DNA from: Uranotaenia lowii
Taxonomy: Eukaryota > Arthropoda > Insecta > Diptera > Culicidae
Assembly (NCBI RefSeq): GCF_029784155.1
Contig: NW_026597344.1
Span: 1-64,000, forward strand
Direction of reading: 5' to 3'
DNA: 64,000 nucleotides
In this document: positions 25,271-37,501 of the stretch, one piece after another
Numbering within the stretch: the first letter of the stretch is position 1
Layout: every line of letters starts with the position of its first letter
The notes under the pieces: model-generated
Told to the model about the DNA's origin: nothing
The model's database searches: none
Seen by the model: only the letters and a program-made list of their open reading frames with translations
Program-made: the position numbers and the translations under genes

Positions 25271-28200
25271 CAATATACTTTAAATAAAATTCTTATTTTT
25301 CTACATTTTATAGAAGCTTAGATATAAAATTGTGTCTTAGTTATTTTTCTGGAGCCTCCGAACCGTAGGAAACACCTGAACCGTAGGAACCGTTCGATCC
25401 GTTCGAACCGTAGAAACCGTCCAAGCTGTACAAATTGTCCAAATCGTTCAAATTAATCCAGAAACTTAGAAATTCAATATACTTTAAATAAAATTCTTAT
25501 TTTTCTACATTTTATAGAAGCTTAGATATAAAATTGTGTCTTAGTTATTTTTCTGGAGCCTCCGAACCGTAGGAAACACCTGAACCGTAGGAACCGTTCG
25601 ATCCGTTCGAACCGTAGAAACCGTCCAAGCTGTACAAATTATCCAAATCGTTCAAATTAATCCAGAAACTTAGAAATTCAATAAACTTTAAATGAAATAA
25701 TTATTTCTCTACATTTTATAGAAGCTTAGATAAAAAATTGTGTCTTAGTTATTTTTCTGGAGCCTCCGAACCGTAGGAAACACCTGAACCGTAGGAACCG
25801 TTCGATCCGTTCGAACCGTAGAAACCGTCCAAGCTGTACAAATTGTCCAAATCGTTCAAATTAATCCAGAAACTTAGAAATTCAATAAACTTTAAATGAA
25901 ATAATTATTTTTCTGAATTTTATAGAAGCTTAGATAAAAAATTGTGTCTTAGTTATTTTTCTGGAGCCTCCGAACCGTAGGAAACACCTGAACCGTAGGA
26001 ACCGTTCGATCCGTTCGAACCGTAGAAACCGTCCAAGCTGTACAAATTATCCAAATCGTTCAAATTAATCCAGAAACTTAGAAATTCAATAAACTTTAAA
26101 TGAAATAATTATTTCTCTACATTTTATAGAAGCTTAGATAAAAAATTGTGTCTTAGTTATTTTTCTGGAGCCTCCGAACCATAGGAAACACCTGAACCGT
26201 AGGAACCGTTCGATCCGTTCGAACCGTAGAAACCGTCCAAGCTGTACAAATTGTCCAAATCGTTCAAATTAATCCAGAAACTTAGAAATTCAATATACTT
26301 TAAATAAAATTCTTATTTTTCTGAATTTTATAGAAGCTTAGATATAAAATTGTGTCTTAGTTATTTTTCTGGAGCCTCCGAACCGTAGGAAACACCTGAA
26401 CCGTAGGAACCGTTCGATCCGTTCGAACCGTAGAAACCGTCCAAGCTGTACAAATTGTCCAAATCGTTCAAATTAATCCAGAAACTTAGAAATTCAATAA
26501 ACTTTAAATGAAATAATTATTTTTCTGAATTTTATAGAAGCTTAGATAAAAAATTGTGTCTTAGTTATTTTTCTGGAGCCTCCGAACCGTAGGAAACACC
26601 TGAACCGTAGGAACCGTTCGATCCGTTCGAACCGTAGAAACCGTCCAAGCTGTACAAATTGTCCAAATCGTTCAAATTAATCCAGAAACTTAGAAATTCA
26701 ATGAACATTAAATAAAATTATTATTTTTCTGCATTTTATATAAGCTTAGATATAAAATTGTGTCTTAGTTATTTTTTTGGAGCCTCCGAACCGTAGGAAA
26801 CACCTGAACCGTAGGAACCGTTCGATCCGTTCGAACCGTAGAAACCGTCCAAGCTGTACAAATTGTCCAAATCGTTCAAATTAATCCAGAAACTTAGAAA
26901 TTCAATATACTTTAAATAAAATTCTTATTTTTCTACATTTTATAGAAGCTTAGATATAAAATTGTGTCTTAGTTATTTTTCTGGAGCCTCCGAACCGTAG
27001 GAAACACCTGAACCGTAGGAACCGTTCGATCCGTTCGAACCGTAGAAACCGTCCAAGCTGTACAAATTGTCCAAATCGTTCAAATTAATCCAGAAACTTA
27101 GAAATTCAATAAACTTTAAATGAAATAATTATTTTTCTGAATTTTATAGAAGCTTAGATAAAAAATTGTGTCTTAGTTATTTTTCTGGAGCCTCCGAACC
27201 GTAGGAAACACCTGAACCGTAGGAACCGTTCGATCCGTTCGAACCGTAGAAACCGTCCAAGCTGTACAAATTGTCCAAATCGTTCAAATTAATCCAGAAA
27301 CTTAGAAATTCAATATACTTTAAATAAAATTCTTATTTTTCTACATTTTATAGAAGGTTAGATATAAAATTGTGTCTTAGTTATTTTTCTGGAGCCTCCG
27401 AACCGTAGAAAACACCTGAACCGTAGGAACCGTTCGATCCGTTCGAACCGTAGAAACCGTCCAAGCTGTACAAATTGTCCAAATCGTTCAAATTAATCCA
27501 GAAACTTAGAAATTCAATATACTTTAAATAAAATTCTTATTTTTCTACATTTTATAGAAGCTTAGATATAAAATTGTGTCTTAGTTATTTTTCTGGAGCC
27601 TCCGAACCGTAGAAAACACCTGAACCGTAGGAACCGTTCGATCCGTTCGAACCGTAGAAACCGTCCAAGCTGTACAAATTGTCCAAATCGTTCAAATTAA
27701 TCCAGAAACTTAGAAATTCAATATACTTTAAATAAAATTCTTATTTTTCTACATTTTATAGAAGCTTAGATATAAAATTGTGTCTTAGTTATTTTTCTGG
27801 AGCCTCCGAACCGTAGGAAACACCTGAACCGTAGGAACCGTTCGATCCGTTCGAACCGTAGAAACCGTCCAAGCTGTACAAATTGTCCAAATCGTTCAAA
27901 TTAATCCAGAAACTTAGAAATTCAATAAACTTTAAATGAAATAATTATTTTTCTGAATTTTATAGAAGCTTTGATAAAAAAATGTGTCTTAGTTATTTTT
28001 CTGGAGCCTCCGAACCGTAGGAAACACCTGAACCGTAGGAACCGTTCGATCCGTTCGAACCGTAGAAACCGTCCAAGCTGTACAAATTATCCAAATCGTT
28101 CAAATTAATCCAGAAACTTAGAAATTCAATAAACTTTAAATGAAATAATTATTTCTCTACATTTTATAGAAGCTTAGATAAAAAATTGTGTCTTAGTTAT

Positions 28201-29962
28201 TTTTCTGGAGCCTCCGAACCGTAGGAAACACCTGAACCGTAGGAACCGTTCGATCCGTTCGAACCGTAGAAACCGTCCAAGCTGTACAAATTGTCCAAAT
28301 CGTTCAAATTAATCCAGAAACTTAGAAATTCAATGAACATTAAATAAAATTATTATTTTTCTGCATTTTATATAAGCTTAGATATAAAATTGTGTCTTAG
28401 TTATTTTTCTGGAGCCTCCGAACCGTAGGAAACACCTGAACCGTAGGAACCGTTCGATCCGTTCGAACCGTAGAAACCGTCCAAGCTGTACAAATTGTCC
28501 AAATCGTTCAAATTAATCCAGAAACTTAGAAATTCAATATACTTTAAATAAAATTCTTATTTTTCTGAATTTTATAGAAGCTTAGACATAAAATTGTGTC
28601 TTAGTTATTTTTCTGGAGCCTCCGAACCGTAGGAAACACCTGAACCGTAGGAACCGTTCGATCCGTTCGAACCGTAGAAACCGTCCAAGCTGTACAAATT
28701 GTCCAAATCGTTCAAATTAATCCAGAAACTTAGAAATTCAATATACTTTAAATAAAATTCTTATTTTTCTGAATTTTATAGAAGCTTAGATATAAAATTG
28801 TGTCTTAGTTATTTTTCTGGAGCCTCCGAACCGTAGGAAACACCTGAACCGTAGGAACCGTTCGATCCGTTCGAACCGTAGAAACCGTCCAAGCTGTACA
28901 AATTGTCCAAATCGTTCAAATTAATCCAGAAACTTAGAAATTCAATGAACATTAAATAAAATTATTATTTTTCTGCATTTTATATAAGCTTAGATATAAA
29001 ATTGTGTCTTAGTTATTTTTCTGGAGCCTCCGAACCGTAGGAAACACCTGAACCGTAGGAACCGTTCGATCCGTTCGAACCGTAGAAACCGTCCAAGCTG
29101 TACAAATTGTCCAAATCGTTCAAATTAATCCAGAAACTTAGAAATTCAATATACTTTAAATAAAATTCTTATTTTTCTGAATTTTATAGAAGCTTAGACA
29201 TAAAATTGTGTCTTAGTTATTTTTCTGGAGCCTCCGAACCGTAGGAAACACCTGAACCGTAGGAACCGTTCGATCCGTTCGAACCGTAGAAACCGTCCAA
29301 GCTGTACAAATTGTCCAAATCGTTCAAATTAATCCAGAAACTTAGAAATTCAATATACTTTAAATAAAATTCTTATTTTTCTGAATTTTATAGAAGCTTA
29401 GATATAAAATTGTGTCTTAGTTATTTTTCTGGAGCCTCCGAACCGTAGGAAACACCTGAACCGTAGGAACCGTTCGATCCGTTCGAACCGTAGAAACCGT
29501 CCAAGCTGTACAAATTGTCCAAATCGTTCAAATTAATCCAGAAACTTAGAAATTCAATATACTTTAAATAAAATTCTTATTTTTCTGAATTTTATAGAAG
29601 CTTAGACATAAAATTGTGTCTTAGTTATTTTTCTGGAGCCTCCGAACCGTAGGAAACACCTGAACCGTAGGAACCGTTCGATCCGTTCGAACCGTAGAAA
29701 CCGTCCAAGCTGTACAAATTGTCCAAATCGTTCAAATTAATCCAGAAACTTAGAAATTCAATATACTTTAAATAAAATTCTTATTTTTCTGAATTTTATA
29801 GAAGCTTAGACATAAAATTGTGTCTTAGTTATTTTTCTGGAGCCTCCGAACCGTAGGAAACACCTGAACCGTAGGAACCGTTCGATCCGTTCGAACCGTA
29901 GAAACCGTCCAAGCTGTACAAATTGTCCAAATCGTTCAAATTAATCCAGAAACTTAGAAATT

Positions 29963-31798
29963 CAATATACTTTAAATAAAATTCTTATTTTTCTACATTT
30001 TATAGAAGCTTAGATATAAAATTGTGTCTTAGTTATTTTTCTGGAGCCTCCGAACCGTAGAAAACACCTGAACCGTAGGAACCGTTCGATCCGTTCGAAC
30101 CGTAGAAACCGTCCAAGCTGTACAAATTGTCCAAATCGTTCAAATTAATCCAGAAACTTAGAAATTCAATATACTTTAAATAAAATTCTTATTTTTCTAC
30201 ATTTTATAGAAGCTTAGATATAAAATTGTGTCTTAGTTATTTTTCTGGAGCCTCCGAACCGTAGGAAACACCTGAACCGTAGGAACCGTTCGATCCGTTC
30301 GAACCGTAGAAACCGTCCAAGCTGTACAAATTGTCCAAATCGTTCAAATTAATCCAGAAACTTAGAAATTCAATATACTTTAAATAAAATTCTTATTTTT
30401 CTGAATTTTATAGAAGCTTAGACATAAAATTGTGTCTTAGTTATTTTTCTGGAGCCTCCGAACCGTAGGAAACACCTGAACCGTAGGAACCGTTCGATCC
30501 GTTCGAACCGTAGAAACCGTCCAAGCTGTACAAATTGTCCAAATCGTTCAAATTAATCCAGAAACTTAGAAATTCAATATACTTTAAATAAAATTCTTAT
30601 TTTTCTGAATTTTATAGAAGCTTAGATATAAAATTCTGTCTTAGTTATTTTTCTGGAGCCTCCGAACCGTAGGAAACACCTGAACCGTAGGAACCGTTCG
30701 ATCCGTTCGAACCGTAGAAACCGTCCAAGCTGTACAAATTGTCCAAATCGTTCAAATTAATCCAGAAACTTAGAAATTCAATATACTTTAAATAAAATTC
30801 TTATTTTTCTACATTTTATAGAAGTTTAGATATAAAATTGTGTCTTAGTTATTTTTCTGGAGCCTCCGAACCGTAGAAAACACCTGAACCGTAGGAACCG
30901 TTCGATCCGTTCGAACCGTAGAAACCGTCCAAGCTGTACAAATTGTCCAAATCGTTCAAATTAATCCAGAAACTTAGAAATTCAATATACTTTAAATAAA
31001 ATTCTTATTTTTCTACATTTTATAGAAGCTTAGATATAAAATTGTGTCTTAGTTATTTTTCTGGAGCCTCCGAACCGTAGAAAACACCTGAACCGTAGGA
31101 ACCGTTCGATCCGTTCGAACCGTAGAAACCGTCCAAGCTGTACAAATTGTCCAAATCGTTCAAATTAATCCAGAAACTTAGAAATTCAATATACTTTAAA
31201 TAAAATTCTTATTTTTCTACATTTTATAGAAGCTTAGATATAAAATTGTGTCTTAGTTATTTTTCTGGAGCCTCCGAACCGTAGGAAACACCTGAACCGT
31301 AGGAACCGTTCGATCCGTTCGAACCGTAGAAACCGTCCAAGCTGTACAAATTGTCCAAATCGTTCAAATTAATCCAGAAACTTAGAAATTCAATATACTT
31401 TAAATAAAATTCTTATTTTTCTGAATTTTATAGAAGCTTAGACATAAAATTGTGTCTTAGTTATTTTTCTGGAGCCTCCGAACCGTAGGAAACACCTGAA
31501 CCGTAGGAACCGTTCGATCCGTTCGAACCGTAGAAACCGTCCAAGCTGTACAAATTGTCCAAATCGTTCAAATTAATCCAGAAACTTAGAAATTCAATAT
31601 ACTTTAAATAAAATTCTTATTTTTCTGAATTTTATAGAAGCTTAGATATAAAATTCTGTCTTAGTTATTTTTCTGGAGCCTCCGAACCGTAGGAAACACC
31701 TGAACCGTAGGAACCGTTCGATCCGTTCGAACCGTAGAAACCGTCCAAGCTGTACAAATTGTCCAAATCGTTCAAATTAATCCAGAAACTTAGAAATT
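29963..31798 (+). repeat. Five-monomer higher-order repeat D2-D1-E1-E3-D4, first pair
   Basis: D2, D1, E1, E3, D4 (1,020 bases) and then D2, D1, E1, E3, after which the D4 expected at 31799 is replaced by a hybrid monomer. The interruption marks the right end of super-block copy 1. Confidence 0.85.
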
Positions 31799-32002
31799 CA
31801 ATGAACATTAAATAAAATTATTATTTTTCTGCATTTTATATAAGCTTAGATATAAAATTGTGTCTTGGTTATTTTTCTGGAGCCTTCGAACCGTAGGAAA
31901 CACCTGAACCGTAGGAACCGTTCGATCCGTTCGAACCGTAGAAACCGTCCAAGCTGTACAAATTGTCCAAATCGTTCAAATTAATCCAGAAACTTAGAAA
32001 TT
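31799..32002 (+). repeat. Hybrid C1/A1g monomer at the super-block junction
   Basis: The left part is C1 (caatgaac, ctgcattt, tataag; the last C-specific base is T at 31841). From 31867 it carries cttggtt and then ccttcg, the marks of A1g. The switch therefore lies in 31842-31866, a 25-base interval around the HindIII site. Everything to the right matches 12428 onward. This is the junction where super-block copy 2 was joined to copy 1. Confidence 0.85.
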
Positions 32003-35000
32003 CAATAAACTTTAAATGAAATAATTATTTTTCTGAATTTTATAGAAGCTTAGATAAAAAATTGTGTCTTAGTTATTTTTCTGGAGCCTCCGAACCGTAG
32101 GAAACACCTGAACCGTAGGAACCGTTCGATCCGTTCGAACCGTAGAAACCGTCCAAGCTGTACAAATTGTCCAAATCGTTCAAATTAATCCAGAAACTTA
32201 GAAATTCAATATACTTTAAATAAAATTCTTATTTTTCTACATTTTATAGAAGCTTAGATATAAAATTGTGTCTTAGTTATTTTTCTGGAGCCTCCGAACC
32301 GTAGGAAACACCTGAACCGTAGGAACCGTTCGATCCGTTCGAACCGTAGAAACCGTCCAAGCTGTACAAATTGTCCAAATCGTTCAAATTAATCCAGAAA
32401 CTTAGAAATTCAATGAACATTAAATAAAATTATTATTTTTCTGCATTTTATATAAGCTTAGATATAAAAGTGTGTCTTAGTTATTTTTCTGGAGCCTCCG
32501 AACCGTAGGAAACACCTGAACCGTAGGAACCGTTCGATCCGTTCGAACCGTAGAAACCGTCCAAGCTGTACAAATTGTCCAAATCGTTCAAATTAATCCA
32601 GAAACTTAGAAATTCAATAAACTTTAAATGAAATAATTATTTTTCTGAATTTTATAGAAGCTTAGATATAAAATTGTGTCTTGGTTATTTTTCTGGAGCC
32701 TTCGAACCGTAGGAAACACCTGAACCGTAGGAACCGTTCGATCCGTTCGAACCGTAGAAACCGTCCAAGCTGTACAAATTGTCCAAATCGTTCAAATTAA
32801 TCCAGAAACTTAGAAATTCAATGAACATTAAATAAAATTATTATTTTTCTGCATTTTATATAAGCTTAGATATAAAATTGTGTCTTAGTTATTTTTCTGG
32901 AGCCTCCGAACCGTAGGAAACACCTGAACCGTAGGAACCGTTCGATCCGTTCGAACCGTAGAAACCGTCCAAGCTGTACAAATTGTCCAAATCGTTCAAA
33001 TTAATCCAGAAACTTAGAAATTCAATAAACTTTAAATGAAATAATTATTTCTCTACATTTTATAGAAGCTTAGATAAAAAATTGTGTCTTAGTTATTTTT
33101 CTGGAGCCTCCGAACCGTAGGAAACACCTGAACCGTAGGAACCGTTCGATCCGTTCGAACCGTAGAAACCGTCCAAGCTGTACAAATTGTCCAAATCGTT
33201 CAAATTAATCCAGAAACTTAGAAATTCAATGAACATTAAATAAAATTCTTATTTTTCTGCATTTTATATAAGCTTAGATATAAAAGTGTGTCTTAGTTAT
33301 TTTTCTGGAGCCTCCGAACCGTAGGAAACACCTGAACCGTAGGAACCGTTCGATCCGTTCGAACCGTAGAAACCGTCCAAGCTGTACAAATTGTCCAAAT
33401 CGTTCAAATTAATCCAGAAACTTAGAAATTCAATATACTTTAAATAAAATTCTTATTTTTCTACATTTTATAGAAGCTTAGATATAAAATTGTGTCTTAG
33501 TTATTTTTCTGGAGCCTCCGAACCGTAGGAAACACCTGAACCGTAGGAACCGTTCGATCCGTTCGAACCGTAGAAACCGTCCAAGCTGTACAAATTGTCC
33601 AAATCGTTCAAATTAATCCAGAAACTTAGAAATTCAATAAACTTTAAATGAAATAATTATTTTTCTGAATTTTATAGAAGCTTAGATAAAAAAATGTGTC
33701 TTAGTTATTTTTCTGGAGCCTCCGAACCGTAGGAAACACCTGAACCGTAGGAACCGTTCGATCCGTTCGAACCGTAGAAACCGTCCAAGCTGTACAAATT
33801 GTCCAAATCGTTCAAATTAATCCAGAAACTTAGAAATTCAATATACTTTAAATAAAATTCTTATTTTTCTACATTTTATAGAAGCTTAGATATAAAATTG
33901 TGTCTTAGTTATTTTTCTGGAGCCTCCGAACCGTAGGAAACACCTGAACCGTAGGAACCGTTCGATCCGTTCGAACCGTAGAAACCGTCCAAGCTGTACA
34001 AATTGTCCAAATCGTTCAAATTAATCCAGAAACTTAGAAATTCAATATACTTTAAATAAAATTCTTATTTTTCTACATTTTATAGAAGCTTAGATATAAA
34101 ATTGTGTCTTAGTTATTTTTCTGGAGCCTCCGAACCGTAGGAAACACCTGAACCGTAGGAACCGTTCGATCCGTTCGAACCGTAGAAACCGTCCAAGCTG
34201 TACAAATTGTCCAAATCGTTCAAATTAATCCAGAAACTTAGAAATTCAATGAACATTAAATAAAATTATTATTTTTCTGCATTTTATATAAGCTTAGATA
34301 TAAAATTGTGTCTTAGTTATTTTTCTGGAGCCTCCGAACCGTAGGAAACACCTGAACCGTAGGAACCGTTCGATCCGTTCGAACCGTAGAAACCGTCCAA
34401 GCTGTACAAATTGTCCAAATCGTTCAAATTAATCCAGAAACTTAGAAATTCAATGAACATTAAATAAAATTCTTATTTTTCTGCATTTTATATAAGCTTA
34501 GATATAAAAGTGTGTCTTAGTTATTTTTCTGGAGCCTCCGAACCGTAGGAAACACCTGAACCGTAGGAACCGTTCGATCCGTTCGAACCGTAGAAACCGT
34601 CCAAGCTGTACAAATTGTCCAAATCGTTCAAATTAATCCAGAAACTTAGAAATTCAATATACTTTAAATAAAATTCTTATTTTTCTACATTTTATAGAAG
34701 CTTAGATATAAAATTGTGTCTTAGTTATTTTTCTGGAGCCTCCGAACCGTAGGAAACACCTGAACCGTAGGAACCGTTCGATCCGTTCGAACCGTAGAAA
34801 CCGTCCAAGCTGTACAAATTGTCCAAATCGTTCAAATTAATCCAGAAACTTAGAAATTCAATGAACATTAAATAAAATTATTATTTTTCTGCATTTTATA
34901 TAAGCTTAGATATAAAATTGTGTCTTAGTTATTTTTCTGGAGCCTCCGAACCGTAGGAAACACCTGAACCGTAGGAACCGTTCGATCCGTTCGAACCGTA

Positions 35001-37297
35001 GAAACCGTCCAAGCTGTACAAATTGTCCAAATCGTTCAAATTAATCCAGAAACTTAGAAATTCAATAAACTTTAAATGAAATAATTATTTCTCTACATTT
35101 TATAGAAGCTTAGATAAAAAATTGTGTCTTAGTTATTTTTCTGGAGCCTCCGAACCGTAGGAAACACCTGAACCGTAGGAACCGTTCGAACCGTAGAAAC
35201 CGTCCAAGCTGTACAAATTGTCCAAATCGTTCAAATTAATCCAGAAACTTAGAAATTCAATAAACTTTAAATGAAATAATTATTTCTCTACATTTTATAG
35301 AAGCTTAGATAAAAAATTGTGTCTTAGTTATTTTTCTGGAGCCTCCGAACCGTAGGAAACACCTGAACCGTAGGAACCGTTCGATCCGTTCGAACCGTAG
35401 AAACCGTCCAAGCTGTACAAATTGTCCAAATCGTTCAAATTAATCCAGAAACTTAGAAATTCAATGAACATTAAATAAAATTCTTATTTTTCTGCATTTT
35501 ATATAAGCTTAGATATAAAAGTGTGTCTTAGTTATTTTTCTGGAGCCTCCGAACCGTAGGAAACACCTGAACCGTAGGAACCGTTCGATCCGTTCGAACC
35601 GTAGAAACCGTCCAAGCTGTACAAATTGTCCAAATCGTTCAAATTAATCCAGAAACTTAGAAATTCAATATACTTTAAATAAAATTCTTATTTTTCTACA
35701 TTTTATAGAAGCTTAGATATAAAATTGTGTCTTAGTTATTTTTCTGGAGCCTCCGAACCGTAGGAAACACCTGAACCGTAGGAACCGTTCGATCCGTTCG
35801 AACCGTAGAAACCGTCCAAGCTGTACAAATTGTCCAAATCGTTCAAATTAATCCAGAAATTAGAAATTCAATAAACTTTAAATGAAATAATTATTTTTCT
35901 GAATTTTATAGAAGCTTAGATAAAAAAATGTGTCTTAGTTATTTTTCTGGAGCCTCCGAACCGTAGGAAACACCTGAACCGTAGGAACCGTTCGATCCGT
36001 TCGAACCGTAGAAACCGTCCAAGCTGTACAAATTGTCCAAATCGTTCAAATTAATCCAGAAACTTAGAAATTCAATATACTTTAAATAAAATTCTTATTT
36101 TTCTACATTTTATAGAAGCTTAGATATAAAATTGTGTCTTAGTTATTTTTCTGGAGCCTCCGAACCGTAGGAAACACCTGAACCGTAGGAACCGTTCGAT
36201 CCGTTCGAACCGTAGAAACCGTCCAAGCTGTACAAATTATCCAAATCGTTCAAATTAATCCAGAAACTTAGAAATTCAATAAACTTTAAATGAAATAATT
36301 ATTTCTCTACATTTTATAGAAGCTTAGATAAAAAATTGTGTCTTAGTTATTTTTCTGGAGCCTCCGAACCGTAGGAAACACCTGAACCGTAGGAACCGTT
36401 CGATCCGTTCGAACCGTAGAAACCGTCCAAGCTGTACAAATTGTCCAAATCGTTCAAATTAATCCAGAAACTTAGAAATTCAATATACTTTAAATAAAAT
36501 TCTTATTTTTTCTACATTTTATAGAAGCTTAGATATAAAATTGTGTCTTAGTTATTTTTCTGGAGCCTCCGAACCGTAGGAAACACCTGAACCGTAGGAA
36601 CCGTTCGATCCGTTCGAACCGTAGAAACCGTCCAAGCTGTACAAATTGTCCAAATCGTTCAAATTAATCCAGAAACTTAGAAATTCAATATACTTTAAAT
36701 AAAATTCTTATTTTTCTACATTTTATAGAAGCTTAGATATAAAATTGTGTCTTAGTTATTTTTCTGGAGCCTCCGAACCGTAGAAAACACCTGAACCGTA
36801 GGAACCGTTCGATCCGTTCGAACCGTAGAAACCGTCCAAGCTGTACAAATTGTCCAAATCGTTCAAATTAATCCAGAAACTTAGAAATTCAATATACTTT
36901 AAATAAAATTCTTATTTTTCTACATTTTATAGAAGCTTAGATATAAAATTGTGTCTTAGTTATTTTTCTGGAGCCTCCGAACCGTAGGAAACACCTGAAC
37001 CGTAGGAACCGTTCGATCCGTTCGAACCGTAGAAACCGTCCAAGCTGTACAAATTGTCCAAATCGTTCAAATTAATCCAGAAACTTAGAAATTCAATATA
37101 CTTTAAATAAAATTCTTATTTTTCTACATTTTATAGAAGCTTAGATATAAAATTGTGTCTTAGTTATTTTTCTGGAGCCTCCGAACCGTAGAAAACACCT
37201 GAACCGTAGGAACCGTTCGATCCGTTCGAACCGTAGAAACCGTCCAAGCTGTACAAATTGTCCAAATCGTTCAAATTAATCCAGAAACTTAGAAATT
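32003..37297 (+). repeat. Super-block copy 2, left 26 monomers
   Basis: Unit-for-unit repeat of 12428-17722. Two differences seen: one base missing from cagaaacttag near 35858, making the unit at 35666 only 203 bp, and one extra T in the run near 36505-36511, making the unit at 36481 205 bp. The shortened B unit, A1g, C3 and attatcc alleles all match their partners. Confidence 0.9.
35063..35257 (+). repeat. 195-bp monomer, B type, copy of 15488
   Basis: The same B type, the same loss of gatccgttc and the same neighbours (C1 before, B and C3 after) as the unit at 15488. It is inherited through the super-block duplication rather than an independent loss. Confidence 0.95.
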
Positions 37298-37501
37298 CAA
37301 TGAACATTAAATAAAATTATTATTTTTCTGCATTTTATATAAGCTTAGATATAAAATTGTGTCTTAGTTATTTTTCTGGAGCCTCCGAACCGTAGGAAAC
37401 ACCTGAACCGTAGGAACCGTTCGATCCGTTCGAACCGTAGAAACCGTCCAAGCTGTACAAATTGTCCAAATCGTTCAAATTAATCCAGAAACTTAGAAAT
37501 T
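37298..37501 (+). repeat. Single C1 monomer at an internal deletion or expansion joint
   Basis: Sits between D2 (37094) and A1 (37502). Copy 1 has fifteen monomers (17723-20782) at this place. The order D2, C1, A1, A2, A2 also occurs at 22619-23638 and 39338-40357, so exchange with such a register could have created this joint. Confidence 0.75.

Larger units (their letters stand above)
20783..31798 (+). repeat. Super-block copy 1, right 54 monomers
   Basis: 11,016 bases. Order: A1, A2, A2, C1, Bt, C3, F, D1, A3, D2, C1, A1, A2, A2, C2, A2, C1, C3, F, D1, A3, D3, D1, D1, B, A2, B, E2, A2, C1, D1, A2, D3, D2, D1, A3, B, C1, E1, E2, C1, E1, E2, E1, E1, D2, D1, E1, E3, D4, D2, D1, E1, E3. The same 54 units lie at 37502-48517, offset 16,719. 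Rare shared marks include gaaaccctcc (23781), gaaccatagg (26181), a seven-T run (26772) and gaaggtta (27356). I found three differences: 22474 (A here, T there), 23659 (C, T) and 27972 (T, A). Inside it, A1-A2-A2 to A3-D repeats about every 11-12 units (20783, 23027). Confidence 0.92.
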
